64,000 nt of DNA from an uncultured Bilophila sp. GTDB lineage: Bacteria; Desulfobacterota; Desulfovibrionia; Desulfovibrionales; Desulfovibrionaceae. The position numbers were made by a program, and so were the translations under genes. The stretch lies in the NCBI GenBank assembly GCA_902373525.1, contig CABKMN010000007.1, forward strand, positions 25,056 through 89,055. Reading direction: 5' to 3'. Shown here piece after piece: positions 25,837 through 34,708 of the stretch. Each line of letters starts with the position of its first letter. Position 1 is the first letter of the stretch. Below the pieces are notes generated by a model that saw nothing but the letters and a program-made list of their open reading frames with translations, did not search any database and was not told the DNA's origin.

Positions 25837-27155
25837 GGTGGCATTGTTAGAGAAGTGCGAAACAATAAAACAAGTGAAGTTTTTGATGGAGATGATTATC
25901 TAAAAGAATACTATCTCAATATAAAATCTGAACAAAAAATATTTAATAACAGATATGAAAAAAAATACAGTTTTCAAAATAATAATAAATATTTTGTATG
26001 CGCATTATGCTGAGGAGCTGTAACTTTACGTGGTGGCGGGGAAAATGTACGTATACATTTTTATCATCGAAATACAAAAGAATCAAAATTTTGTCCAATT
26101 CATAAAGGATATGAAAGTGTTAGCAAAAAACAGATTAGAACTATGATATACGATGGAGTTAGAGAGTCAGAAGCACATAAAAATCTATGTAATATATTGT
26201 ATAGTTTAATATTAAACAATGAAAATTGCTCCAGCATATACAAAAATAGCGTTTTAAAATTAGTACAAAATGTAAGAAAATTTAGACCTGATGTTCAAGC
26301 TATATACTATGGTAAAAATATAGCCTTTGAGATACAGCTATCCCCAGATTTTTTAACAACAATTGTTGTTCGTGAACAATTTTATATAGAACATAGGACA
26401 TATTTGCTATGGATATTTAATACATTTAATAATGTTTTTTGAAAAAGATATATTTTGCAATAATAATTGTAATACTTTTGTTTTTTTCTGAAAAAGAGTA
26501 TGCGCTGTCTATAGAAAAAACGAATAATATTTACGTGTTGGTATTGGAGACCACGTCTAGACAAAAGATATAACATCATTGATGAATATTATAGTAAAAT
26601 AATATCAACAGATGAAATAATATTTTGTGATAATTTTAAATGTTATTTTTATGATTCACTCACAAAATTAAATAAACTCAACGCAATAATAAAAAGCACT
26701 TCCATTAAAAACAACAATATAAAGATAAAAGAAGCACGTAAACTATTTAAAACAACAGTTGATCGCCTTAAAAAGGAGATATATAATTTTGAATACAATC
26801 CGTATAAAGTATTGTGTGACAAGTTAGCATGCATATCTAAAGAATTTTCAAGCGATCATGTTATTAAAAGTTGGCGTTTTACAGATATTTTAAATATAAT
26901 GAGAGCAATATTTTCAGCTATTGAAAATCAAACTATGGGGTATAATTTCGAAAATATCAAACAAGTTTTTAATGAAATAGAATGTAAACATAAAAATATT
27001 TTTTATGTTTTGCATATGTATATAAAATTAAAGTCCATACCATTAAGAGTAACATACCTAAATGGGGTAAGAGAAGTATAATTAAAAAAATTTATGATGC
27101 TGAAAATGATATTAAAAAAAATTTAAAATCACCATTTTTAATGACTCCAGAATAA
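25837..27155 (+). pseudogene. AT-rich DUF6035-like gene, decayed
   Basis: The frame reads GIVREVRNNKTSEVFDGDDY, then KYFVCALC, a TGA, and GAVTLRGGGENVRIHFYHRN. A block typical of DUF6035 (competence-protein-like) follows: VRESEAHKNLCNILYSLI, RKFRPDVQAIYYGKNIAFEI and VVREQFYIEHRTYLLWIFNT. The CxxC plus FCPIH residues look like a zinc ribbon. After 26440 there are frameshifts, and the C-terminal part resumes about 26581-27081. The segment is strongly AT-rich in a GC-rich genome, a clear sign of transfer. It cannot make a full protein. Confidence 0.6.
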
Positions 27156-27237
27156 ATATCAATAGTAAAATATTTATTCAGAGATATCTTTTGTCAAATG
27201 TGGCGGGATAAGGTAGTATTTTTAAAATTAATTGATA

Positions 27238-27690
27238 TTACCACCCCTTAAAGTCAACCTCACTCTGCATTCCTACCCCTTCATATTCCCACGGTTCCAC
27301 GCTTCCCAACTCTTCCCGCGCATCACTGAGCATGGCGGCGGCCACCGCGCTGTCGCCATGCCGGTTTCCGGTGCTGTCCGTAGTGCGGGAGTCCGGCACA
27401 CGAGCCACACCGCGCACGACGCGGAGCAAGCGGAAGTCCGAAAGGATATTGGCGTCTTCCGGCAGGGCCAGCGTCTTGTCTTCAATGGCGGCCTTGAGTT
27501 TGGGCATGGTCGTTCTGTACCACGCTTCCGAGATCATGACTTTCCGCACCAGCTCCGGCCCGTACTCCTGCCGTGCGGCTTCGGCCAGTGTGGAGCCGTT
27601 CCCGCGTGCGTCCAGTGACAACCCAGAAAAGGATGGCAGCGCGTCAATACCCGCACGCCGCATTCGGAGGTTGAAGGCAGAGGTTTCCGG
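27238..27690 (-). pseudogene. C-terminal fragment of a Mu gp28-like terminase
   Basis: The minus-strand frame reads RRAGIDALPSFSGLSLDARG, then LAEAARQEYGPELVRKVMIS, RVPDSRTTDSTGNRHGDSAV and AAAMLS. The RHGDSA ending matches the nuclease end of Mu gp28-like large terminase subunits. The N-terminal ATPase part is missing. The open frame continues to 27876 through unrelated DNA. Confidence 0.6.
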
Positions 27691-27969
27691 AGGTCGCGTG
27701 GCGTTTGGAAGGCATGCTACGGCATCGGAAGGAAACCTGTCAAAAAACAACTCCTCGCATCGGGTCCGGCAGGTGCTGCCGTGCCAAGCGGGGAGTTGCT
27801 GGTATAGAGGAGAGGCAGGAACGTTCTCCTCCATACATTGCGGATGGTTTTCTTGGGAAGGTGTGCCGGGGCACACCTCCCCACAGTGAGGTCGGACTGC
27901 ATACCGTCTGCCGGTATGGGAACGCAGGTTCCCGCGTCAGTCCTCTTTGTCGCAGAGAACGCGGGTCTG

Positions 27970-29052
27970 TTACTTGTAGGAAGGCAGGGGCGTCTTGATG
28001 AGCTTGAGGAACTTGTCGGTGACGTAGGCGCTGCTTTCGATCTTCTTCAGGTCGTCCTGCGAGATTCTGCCGATGGCGGCGAAGAACTGGGCGAGTTCGC
28101 CCTGCCAGTTCTGAGCCTGGCTGGGACCTTCGGAAGCGTCGAACATCTGGAGCTGTTCTTCCAGATTGAACACGGGATGGGTCTTGAGGTCCATTTCAGC
28201 AAGGTCCTTGCTGTAGTCGGTACCGGCCCAATCCACGTAGAAGCGCAGGTATTCGGGAAGCAGCTTGTCCATCGGTTCGCTCTTCATCATCTCAATGGCG
28301 CGCATGTAGATGCTCAGGAACTTCGCGGTGGCTTCGGGGTTCTTGTCGGCGAAGTCGCGGTCGGCCACGATCACGATGGGCAGGCCCTGATAGCAGTCGT
28401 GCGGCGTGCTGGCGACCTTCCAGCCGCGGCTTTCGCCCACGTAGCTCAGCGGAGCCCACAGGGTCACGATGTCGCCGATGCCGTATTCGAACGCGGCGAG
28501 GGCGGAGGCCTGATCCATGTTCTTGATCACCACGTCCTTGTCGGTCAGGCCGAGGGTCTTGAGCCAGGAGCTGAGCGCGAAGTGGGCCGAGGAGACCGTG
28601 GTGCACAGGACGGTTTTGCCCTTCACGGACTCGGGGGAGCCGTACACGTTGGGGTAGCTCTTGTTGAAGCCCTTGGTATTCATGATCGGGCTGTCGCCGC
28701 GGACCATGACGGCGTTGACCATCGCCTCGTCGTTGCAGTTGGCGATGACGTAGGTGTCGTAGCGCAGCGCGCCGATCATGGCCGGGATGGCGCCCATGCC
28801 GCCGAAGACCCAGGTCTTGGCCGGGAGGGTGTTGAGCGCATCCATGCCGGAGTTGAAATAGAGCAGCTCGACATCAAGACCGACTTCCTTGTCCCAGCCT
28901 TTCTGCTTGGCGTACCAAATGGGGAAGGTTTCCTGCGCGCCCATCCAGGCGGTGGGGATTTTTTGCAGATCGGCGGCACCGGCGGCTCCCGCCGCATAGG
29001 CGACGCAGAGGACCGCAGCGCAAAGACCGCGAAGCCACTTTTTGACGTTCAT
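27970..29052 (-). CDS. NitT/TauT-type ABC transporter substrate-binding protein (copy 2)
   Basis: 360 residues from ATG 29052, with AGGAG eight bases ahead. A signal peptide (KWLRGLCAAVLCVAYAAGAA) leads into the family fold: KIPTAWMGAQETFPIWYAKQ, then NSGMDALNTLPAKTWVFGGM. It is a close paralogue of the preceding gene (29166-30245), similar from end to end, but with changed pocket residues (for example LLYFNSGMD against IQYFGSGMD). It captures a small anion-like substrate in the periplasm. Sulfonate, nitrate and pyrimidine precursor are all possible. Last gene of the operon. Confidence 0.85.
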   Translation of the reverse strand: MNVKKWLRGLCAAVLCVAYAAGAAGAADLQKIPTAWMGAQETFPIWYAKQKGWDKEVGLDVELLYFNSGMDALNTLPAKTWVFGGMGAIPAMIGALRYDTYVIANCNDEAMVNAVMVRGDSPIMNTKGFNKSYPNVYGSPESVKGKTVLCTTVSSAHFALSSWLKTLGLTDKDVVIKNMDQASALAAFEYGIGDIVTLWAPLSYVGESRGWKVASTPHDCYQGLPIVIVADRDFADKNPEATAKFLSIYMRAIEMMKSEPMDKLLPEYLRFYVDWAGTDYSKDLAEMDLKTHPVFNLEEQLQMFDASEGPSQAQNWQGELAQFFAAIGRISQDDLKKIESSAYVTDKFLKLIKTPLPSYK

Positions 29053-29165
29053 GTACACATCTCCTGTGGAAGTTGAGGGGAGAGGGAAGACTTGGTGCAG
29101 AAGCGGGGTAGAAAGCTCTGGAGAGTCCTTCTACCCCGCAACATTATGCTACAGACATGTGTGAC

Positions 29166-30245
29166 TTACTTGTAGCTGGGGATGGGGGTCTTGACCATCT
29201 TCAGGAACTTGTCGGTAGCGTAGGAGCCGCTTTCGACCTTCTTCAGTTCGTCCTTGTTGATGCTGCCCACGCCGGCGAAGAACTTCGCGATGTCGCCCTG
29301 CCACTTCTGAGCGGTGCTGGCGCCCTTGGAGGCGTCAAACAGAGCAAGCTGCTGTTCCAGGTTGTACACGGGGTGCGTCTTGAGGTCGGTCAGAGAGAGT
29401 TCCTTGGAGTAGTTCTTGCCGGCCCATTCCAGGAAGAAGCGCTGGTATTCGTCAACCAGGGATTCCAGGGGTTCCTTCTGGAGCATGTTCACGGCGCGCA
29501 GGTAGATGCTCAGGAATTTCGCGGTGACTTCGGGGTTCTTGTCGGCGTACTTGGTATCGGCGATCAGAACGATCGGGTTACCGACCTTGCACAGGTTGAG
29601 GTCGCCGGCGATCTTCCAGCCCTTTTCCTGACCGGCGTACATGTGGGGAGCCCACAGGGCCACGCCGTCGCCGATGCCGTTGTCAAACGCGGCCAGAGCC
29701 TGAGCCTGGTCCATGTTCTTGATGGTGATGTCCTTGTCGGTCAGGCCCAGAACCTTGAGCCAGGAGCTCAGAGCGTAGTGGGCGGAGGACACGGTGGTGG
29801 TCAGGAAGGTCTTGCCCTTCACGGTGTCGGGGCTGCCGAGCACTTCGGGGAAGTCCTTGTTGAAGCCCTTCACCTTGGCGATCGGGCTGTCGCCGCGGAC
29901 CAGCACGGAGTTGGTCATGGATTCGTCATTGCCGATGGCGATGACGGAGGTGCCGTAACGGAGGTTACCCATCATGGCCGGAACAGCGCCCATGCCGGCG
30001 AAAACCCAGGAACCGGACGGAAGGGCGTTCAGGATGTCCATGCCGGAGCCGAAGTACTGGATGTCGATGTCAAGTCCAGCCTGCTTGTCCCAGCCCTTTT
30101 CTTTCGCGTACCAGATCAGGAAGGTTTCATGTTCGTCCATCCACGCGGTGGGAACCTTCGTGAGTTTTTCGGCAAAAGCCATACCGGTCAGCGAAACGCA
30201 GAAAGCGGCAGCGAGAAAAGCACTGATGAGTTTCTTGAAACGCAT
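29166..30245 (-). CDS. NitT/TauT-type ABC transporter substrate-binding protein (copy 1)
   Basis: 359 residues. A signal peptide ends SLTGMAFA. The mature part has LTKVPTAWMDEHETFLIWYA and VSSAHYALSSWLKVLGLTDK, blocks shared with the second copy downstream. Two binding proteins in tandem suggest a transporter with two substrates or two affinities. AGGAACAG precedes the ATG. It sits after the small membrane protein and before copy 2. Confidence 0.86.
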   Translation of the reverse strand: MRFKKLISAFLAAAFCVSLTGMAFAEKLTKVPTAWMDEHETFLIWYAKEKGWDKQAGLDIDIQYFGSGMDILNALPSGSWVFAGMGAVPAMMGNLRYGTSVIAIGNDESMTNSVLVRGDSPIAKVKGFNKDFPEVLGSPDTVKGKTFLTTTVSSAHYALSSWLKVLGLTDKDITIKNMDQAQALAAFDNGIGDGVALWAPHMYAGQEKGWKIAGDLNLCKVGNPIVLIADTKYADKNPEVTAKFLSIYLRAVNMLQKEPLESLVDEYQRFFLEWAGKNYSKELSLTDLKTHPVYNLEQQLALFDASKGASTAQKWQGDIAKFFAGVGSINKDELKKVESGSYATDKFLKMVKTPIPSYK

Positions 30246-30347
30246 ACCTGTTCCTCCAAGTTGAAATTGTCCTGAGGAAAATCCCTCTACCCTGTATCAC
30301 ATTGCATGCGCGAGGCATGCGCCATGACCGTATGCAAGCGGAACCGC

Positions 30348-30728
30348 TCAGCGGTGAGACGTTTCCGAGGATGCCTTTTCGAGCAGTGCGGCCTTTTGGA
30401 CGGCCTGCACATGCTGAGTGCGGATGTGGTAGGCGCAGAACTGCAGACAGCAGCCGGCTCCCGCCAAGGCCAGTGCGAGGAACGTACCCATTCGGAAGAA
30501 CAGGGCCGCCACGGCAAGGGCGCACAGGGCGATGCTGGCGATTCGGAGGTACAGGAGCTTTCTGTACACGATGCCGGTCCGTTCCCAAGGCGCCTCGTCA
30601 CGTTCCGTATGCGCTTCTTCCTGCGGGGCCCTGTCCGCCGTCCAGCGGCGGACAAGACCCTGCACCAGCCACCAGATCAGCCCCGCGCACAGGCATCCGA
30701 GAATCAGGCTGACGGTGGTCGTTTCCAT
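30348..30728 (-). CDS. Small membrane protein in the ABC operon
   Basis: 126 residues with an N-terminal helix (VSLILGCLCAGLIWWLVQGL) and two more hydrophobic segments around residues 60-95 (RIASIALCALAVAALFF, then FLALALAGAGCCLQFCAYHI), separated by a charged loop. It starts immediately after the stop of the ATPase gene. No family is recognised; it may be an accessory membrane subunit. Confidence 0.65.
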   Translation of the reverse strand: METTTVSLILGCLCAGLIWWLVQGLVRRWTADRAPQEEAHTERDEAPWERTGIVYRKLLYLRIASIALCALAVAALFFRMGTFLALALAGAGCCLQFCAYHIRTQHVQAVQKAALLEKASSETSHR

Positions 30729-30729
30729 A

Positions 30730-31509
30730 TTACAGTACCAGAGCCGTGTTGTCGGTGATGATGGAACGGAGCTTCAACAGTTCCATGCTGGTGTGCTCGC
30801 GGGGACGGGGAAGATCGATGACGTATTCGGTCTTGATGGTCCCGGGGAGCTTGCCTTCCATCAGGACGATGCGGTCGCCGAGGAACAGGGCTTCGTCGAT
30901 GTTGTTGGTGACGAAGATGACGGTACGCTTTTCCTGTTCCCAGATGCGCGCGGTTTCCTTCTGCATGAACATGCGGGTCTGGGCGTCCAGCTGACCGAAG
31001 GGTTCGTCCAGAAGCATGATGTTCGGGGAGTTCGCGTAGGCGCGGGCGATGCCCACGCGCTGCTTCATGCCGCCCGACAACTGGTGGGGGTAGTGCTTTT
31101 CAAAACCGGTCAGGCCCACCATGTCGATGTAGTGCTGCGCGATTTCGTGCCGTTCGTTGGCCGGAATGTTGCGGAGCTTGAGGCCCAGCTCCACATTATC
31201 ACGGACGTTCTTCCATGCAAAGAGCATGTAGCCCTGAAAGACGATGCCGCGGTCCGGTCCGGGGCCCGTGATGGGCTGCCCGTCGAGGGTGACGAACCCG
31301 GTGTCGGGCGTTTCGAGGCCGGCGAAAATCTTCAGCAGCGTGGACTTGCCGCACTGGCCGGGGCCGAGGATGACCAGAAACTCGTTTTCGTACACGTCGA
31401 GGGTGACGTCGCGGATAACCGGCACTTCCTGATTGCCCTTCTGAATGAAGGTCTTGCTGACGTTCTCACAGCGGAGTTTGAGTTTCGGTTCGCAGTCGCA
31501 AGTAGTCAT
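30730..31509 (-). CDS. ABC transporter ATPase (NitT/TauT type), second copy
   Basis: 259 residues. Walker A is VILGPGQCGKSTLLK, the signature is QLSGGMKQRVGIARA and Walker B is IMLLDEPFGQLD. It belongs to the TauB/SsuB/NrtD-like group. It pairs with the permeases directly upstream in the operon. The Gln before Cys in Walker A (GPGQCGKST) is slightly unusual. Confidence 0.9.
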   Translation of the reverse strand: MTTCDCEPKLKLRCENVSKTFIQKGNQEVPVIRDVTLDVYENEFLVILGPGQCGKSTLLKIFAGLETPDTGFVTLDGQPITGPGPDRGIVFQGYMLFAWKNVRDNVELGLKLRNIPANERHEIAQHYIDMVGLTGFEKHYPHQLSGGMKQRVGIARAYANSPNIMLLDEPFGQLDAQTRMFMQKETARIWEQEKRTVIFVTNNIDEALFLGDRIVLMEGKLPGTIKTEYVIDLPRPREHTSMELLKLRSIITDNTALVL

Positions 31510-31535
31510 ATGCTTTCCTTTCTCAAGCCGTGTGC

Positions 31536-32378
31536 TTAGAGGTTTTCAATGGTGCGCTTCCAGGGGCAGAGCTTGCCTTCGAGGAGCGTAACCAGAAGGG
31601 AAGTGCCGTACGCCGCCGCTGCGATGAGGACCATGCCGCCGAGCACGAGGGTCGGCTGGTGCGTGTCCATGCCGCGCTTGATGAGGAAGCCCATACCGTC
31701 GCGGGAGTTCATGAGTTCCGCCGCCAGCACGCAGGTCCAAGCGGAGCTGAGCGAAATCTGGAGCCCGGCGAACACGGCGGGGAACGACGCGGGGAAGCAC
31801 ACGTGGAAGATTTCATCCCGGCGGTTGCCGCCGAGGACGCGGATAACGTCGTAGAGGTCCGGGTCAACAAGGCGCACGCCGTTGTACGCGTTCAGCAAAC
31901 AGGGAACGAAGGTACCGATGATGATGATGAACACCTTGGACATTTCGCCGATGCCGAACCACAGGATGGCGATGGACACCCAGGCGATGGGCGGCATGGG
32001 CTTGAACAGGTCGAACAGCGGCTTCACGATGGCGTTGACGTACTTGTTCAGGGCCATGAACAGGCCGAGGGGCACGGCGACGATGCTGGCGCTGATGAAG
32101 CCGATGAGCACGCGCTGGGTGCTGGCCCAGATGTGGCCCAACAGGTTGGTGCCGGCGAACTTCATGTAGGTCAGGCGGTACAGCTGATCCACCACTTCCA
32201 TCGGGCGGGCCAGGGAGTCGCGGAAAATCTTTTCCCGTGCCACGTAGTCCCACAGCGAGAGGAAGAGGACGATGGACACCACGTTCAGGAAGTACTTGTT
32301 CGTGATGAACTTATAGAAGCTGAACGGTTCGCGGTTTTTGGAGCGATCAATGGTTTCGTTGGCGATGGAACTTGTCAT
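31536..32378 (-). CDS. ABC transporter permease (NitT/TauT type), second copy
   Basis: 280 residues, about six membrane helices. The EAA loop motif with its Gly, which docks the ATPase, lies in the segment VRVLGGNRRDEIFHVCFPAS. The first helix is VVSIVLFLSLWDYV. Adjacent to the first permease (six-base gap), so the pair may form a heterodimer or serve two importers. Confidence 0.88.
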   Translation of the reverse strand: MTSSIANETIDRSKNREPFSFYKFITNKYFLNVVSIVLFLSLWDYVAREKIFRDSLARPMEVVDQLYRLTYMKFAGTNLLGHIWASTQRVLIGFISASIVAVPLGLFMALNKYVNAIVKPLFDLFKPMPPIAWVSIAILWFGIGEMSKVFIIIIGTFVPCLLNAYNGVRLVDPDLYDVIRVLGGNRRDEIFHVCFPASFPAVFAGLQISLSSAWTCVLAAELMNSRDGMGFLIKRGMDTHQPTLVLGGMVLIAAAAYGTSLLVTLLEGKLCPWKRTIENL

Positions 32379-32384
32379 GCCGGA

Positions 32385-33179
32385 TTACCTCCTGATGCCA
32401 GCCAGCAGTTTCTTTTCAACCTGGTCAATGATGAAGCCGATGACTGCACCGGACAGGCCCACGCAAATCATGCCGAGGACGATGATGTCGGGGCGGCCGA
32501 GACGTCCGCCCATCGTGATGAGGAAGCCGAGGCCGGAGTCGGCGGCCAGCAGTTCCGCGGCGACGAGGTTGGTCCAGCAGTAGGCCAGAGCCAGCTGGAG
32601 GGCGCCGAAAACCATCGGCAGCGACGACGGGATGCACAGCTGCGTAAAAATTTGCCAGTTGTTGGCCCCGTAGGTGCGGGCCATCTGAATCAGGGTCGGG
32701 TTGGTCATGCGGACGCCGACGTACGAGTTGATGACGCACGGCACGATACCCGCAATCCAGATGATGAACACCTTGCCCGCCAGCCCGATGCCGAACCAGA
32801 AAACGGTGAGCGGAATCCAGGCGATGGGGGGAATGGGTCGAATCAGTTCGAAAATGGGGCGGAACAGCCCTTCAACCACGTTGAACCAGCCCATGGCCAG
32901 CCCCAGCGGGATGCCCACGATGAGCGACAGCAGGTAGCCGATGAAGGCTTCCTGGATCGAGGTCCAGGCGTGCGTCGCCATGATGGCGCCGTCGGGGTTG
33001 GGGTTGCCGAGTTTGTCGATGAAGGCGGTGAACACCTGCGACGGAGACGCCAGCAACGTGTTTGGAATGAATCCCGAGCGTACCACGCCTTCCCAGAAGG
33101 CAAAGAAGACGATGATACTCAAATAGGGAAGGATGGTCAGGAGTAATGGCTGTTTGACGGTTACTTCTTTGTAGGCCAT
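32385..33179 (-). CDS. ABC transporter permease (NitT/TauT type), first copy
   Basis: 264 residues, about six membrane helices. The EAA-type loop is ARTYGANNWQIFTQLCIPSS. Very similar in pattern to the second permease (PIPPIAWIPLTVFWFGIGLA against PMPPIAWVSIAILWFGIGEM). First permease of the operon, downstream of the first ATPase. Confidence 0.88.
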   Translation of the reverse strand: MAYKEVTVKQPLLLTILPYLSIIVFFAFWEGVVRSGFIPNTLLASPSQVFTAFIDKLGNPNPDGAIMATHAWTSIQEAFIGYLLSLIVGIPLGLAMGWFNVVEGLFRPIFELIRPIPPIAWIPLTVFWFGIGLAGKVFIIWIAGIVPCVINSYVGVRMTNPTLIQMARTYGANNWQIFTQLCIPSSLPMVFGALQLALAYCWTNLVAAELLAADSGLGFLITMGGRLGRPDIIVLGMICVGLSGAVIGFIIDQVEKKLLAGIRR

Positions 33180-33235
33180 GTGTCACATCCTCGTGTCTGT
33201 GCTGCGTTGGAGAGGGGTAGCTCGTCCAACCGGGT

Positions 33236-33991
33236 TTACCACCAGCGGATAAGTTCGGTAACCTGCTTGCGGAGTTCCACGAACTTGGGATCGATCAGGT
33301 TGCGGGGGCGGGGGAGGTCCACCGGGATTTCCGCCTTGATCTTGGTGGGCTTGTTGGTCAGCACCAGAATACGCTCGGCAACGTAAACCGCCTCTTCGAT
33401 GTTGTGCGTCACGAACAGAACGGTACTGTTGAGCTTTCTCCAGATGTTGACCAGCTCGTCCTCAAGGTAGAAACGCAGTTTGACGTCGAGCTGTCCGTAC
33501 GGTTCGTCCATCAGCAGCAGGTCGGGATTCACGGCGAACGCGCGGGATACGGCGATACGCTGCATCATGCTGGCCGAAACCTGGTTCGGATACAGGTCGG
33601 CGCAGGAGGACAGGCCGACGAGGTCCATGATTTGGGTGGCGCGTTCCTCACGTTCCTGCTTGCCGACGCCCTTGACTTCCATACCGTAGGCCACGTTTTC
33701 GCGGACGGTGCGCCAAGGGAGACAGGTGGGTTCCTGAAACACATAGGAAATGTTGTGCTTCTTGGGATTCGCTTCTTCGCCGTCGATGAGGATTTCGCCT
33801 TCGGAGGCGGGCATCAGCTTGGACAGGCAGTTCAGGAAGGTGGTTTTGCCGCAGCCCGTGGGGCCGACGATGGCGAGCAGCTCGCCTTCCTTGATGTTGA
33901 AGTTGATCCCGTCAAGGACGGTCAGGTCGCCAAACCGTTTTGTGAGGTTATTCACCTGAATCTTGATGCGTGATTCCTGTGTGGTGGGCAC
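33236..33991 (-). CDS. ABC transporter ATPase (NitT/TauT type), first copy
   Basis: 251 residues. Walker A is AIVGPTGCGKTTFLN and Walker B is LLLMDEPYGQLD. The signature position reads NQVSASMMQRIAVSRA, with SASMM instead of the canonical SGGM/Q, so the Gly pair of the signature is replaced. This may lower activity or mean that it works only with the second ATPase. First gene of the seven-gene operon. Confidence 0.88.
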   Translation of the reverse strand: MPTTQESRIKIQVNNLTKRFGDLTVLDGINFNIKEGELLAIVGPTGCGKTTFLNCLSKLMPASEGEILIDGEEANPKKHNISYVFQEPTCLPWRTVRENVAYGMEVKGVGKQEREERATQIMDLVGLSSCADLYPNQVSASMMQRIAVSRAFAVNPDLLLMDEPYGQLDVKLRFYLEDELVNIWRKLNSTVLFVTHNIEEAVYVAERILVLTNKPTKIKAEIPVDLPRPRNLIDPKFVELRKQVTELIRWW

Positions 33992-34648
33992 TGGTGGCTC
34001 CTTTGTCGTTTTTTCAGGGCGAACACGCTTGTGTCGTCTCCTGGGGAGGAACGCGCTTTTGCCAATTCATGGACCTCGTACGCCAGTCCATACATTGGCT
34101 GAAGCGATGCCTCCGAACCCTGTGGGGAGGCGGCACGGTGGAGTAAGGGATCGCTCCCTCACAGTTTGTGCTTTCAGCTCCAATCTGCTTTCCCTTGTAG
34201 CAAGGAGAATACCAAAAGGGACGAAACCGGCGGCGGTCAGGTCAGAAAAGGCCATGAACGCGCTTGTGAATAAAGGGAAAAATCATGTGTTAGAGTCAGA
34301 TAGACGCCTCGGAAAAAGAAAGAAAAAAAGATGAGAAAAGGTTGCTCCGGCAGCGTTTGCCCGTGAGGCGAGGAAAAATAGGATCAAAATGTCCCAAAAC
34401 GGAAAGGAAGGGGTATTTTTTTGGGACAAAAACGGCCCAAAAAATAATATGTATAATTTCAATATATTAAAACAGTAAAGAGACCGAAGACGGTTCGTTG
34501 AAACACTACTTGAGAAAAAAAGCGCGTATAACCCATCGTTTCTTGGGATAAACGGCACGAGGGAGACGGCGGTCATCGGGACAGAGAGCGGAGCGGGCCC
34601 GGAAAAAATGGGACAGATGTGCGACATTTTTTCGAGACGCGTTGGGCC
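33992..34648. other. Intergenic region upstream of the ABC operon
   Basis: About 650 bases between the start of the ABC operon and the terminator of the response-regulator gene. It is AT-richer from 34260 to 34500. I found no convincing -24/-12 or -35/-10 pair and no gene. It should hold the operon promoter. Confidence 0.35.
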
Positions 34649-34678
34649 GAAAAAAAGCGCCTCCACAGGGGAGGCGCC
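34649..34678 (-). terminator. Terminator of the two-component operon
   Basis: On the minus strand GCGCCTCC pairs with GGAGGCGC around a short loop, followed by seven T. Confidence 0.88.
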
Positions 34679-34708
34679 GACGGGGACGCGGAAAGGCACG
34701 GGACGCGC

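Noticed and set aside
25990..26020. TGA after CALC in the DUF6035-like frame as a second selenocysteine codon, with a nearby AAAATGTA hairpin
   Set aside because: The stem is made only of A-T pairs, the family normally has Gly or similar there (one base change from GGA to TGA explains it), and the same gene has later frameshifts. A decayed gene is the simpler reading.
27838..30275. Long plus-strand frames (412 and 372 codons) opposite the two solute-binding protein genes
   Set aside because: Both are antisense shadows with repeated similar sequence only because the underlying genes are paralogues.
31530..33146. 538-codon open frame antisense to the permease genes
   Set aside because: Shadow frame rich in Asp/Glu/His/Val, no start signal, opposite two clear permeases.
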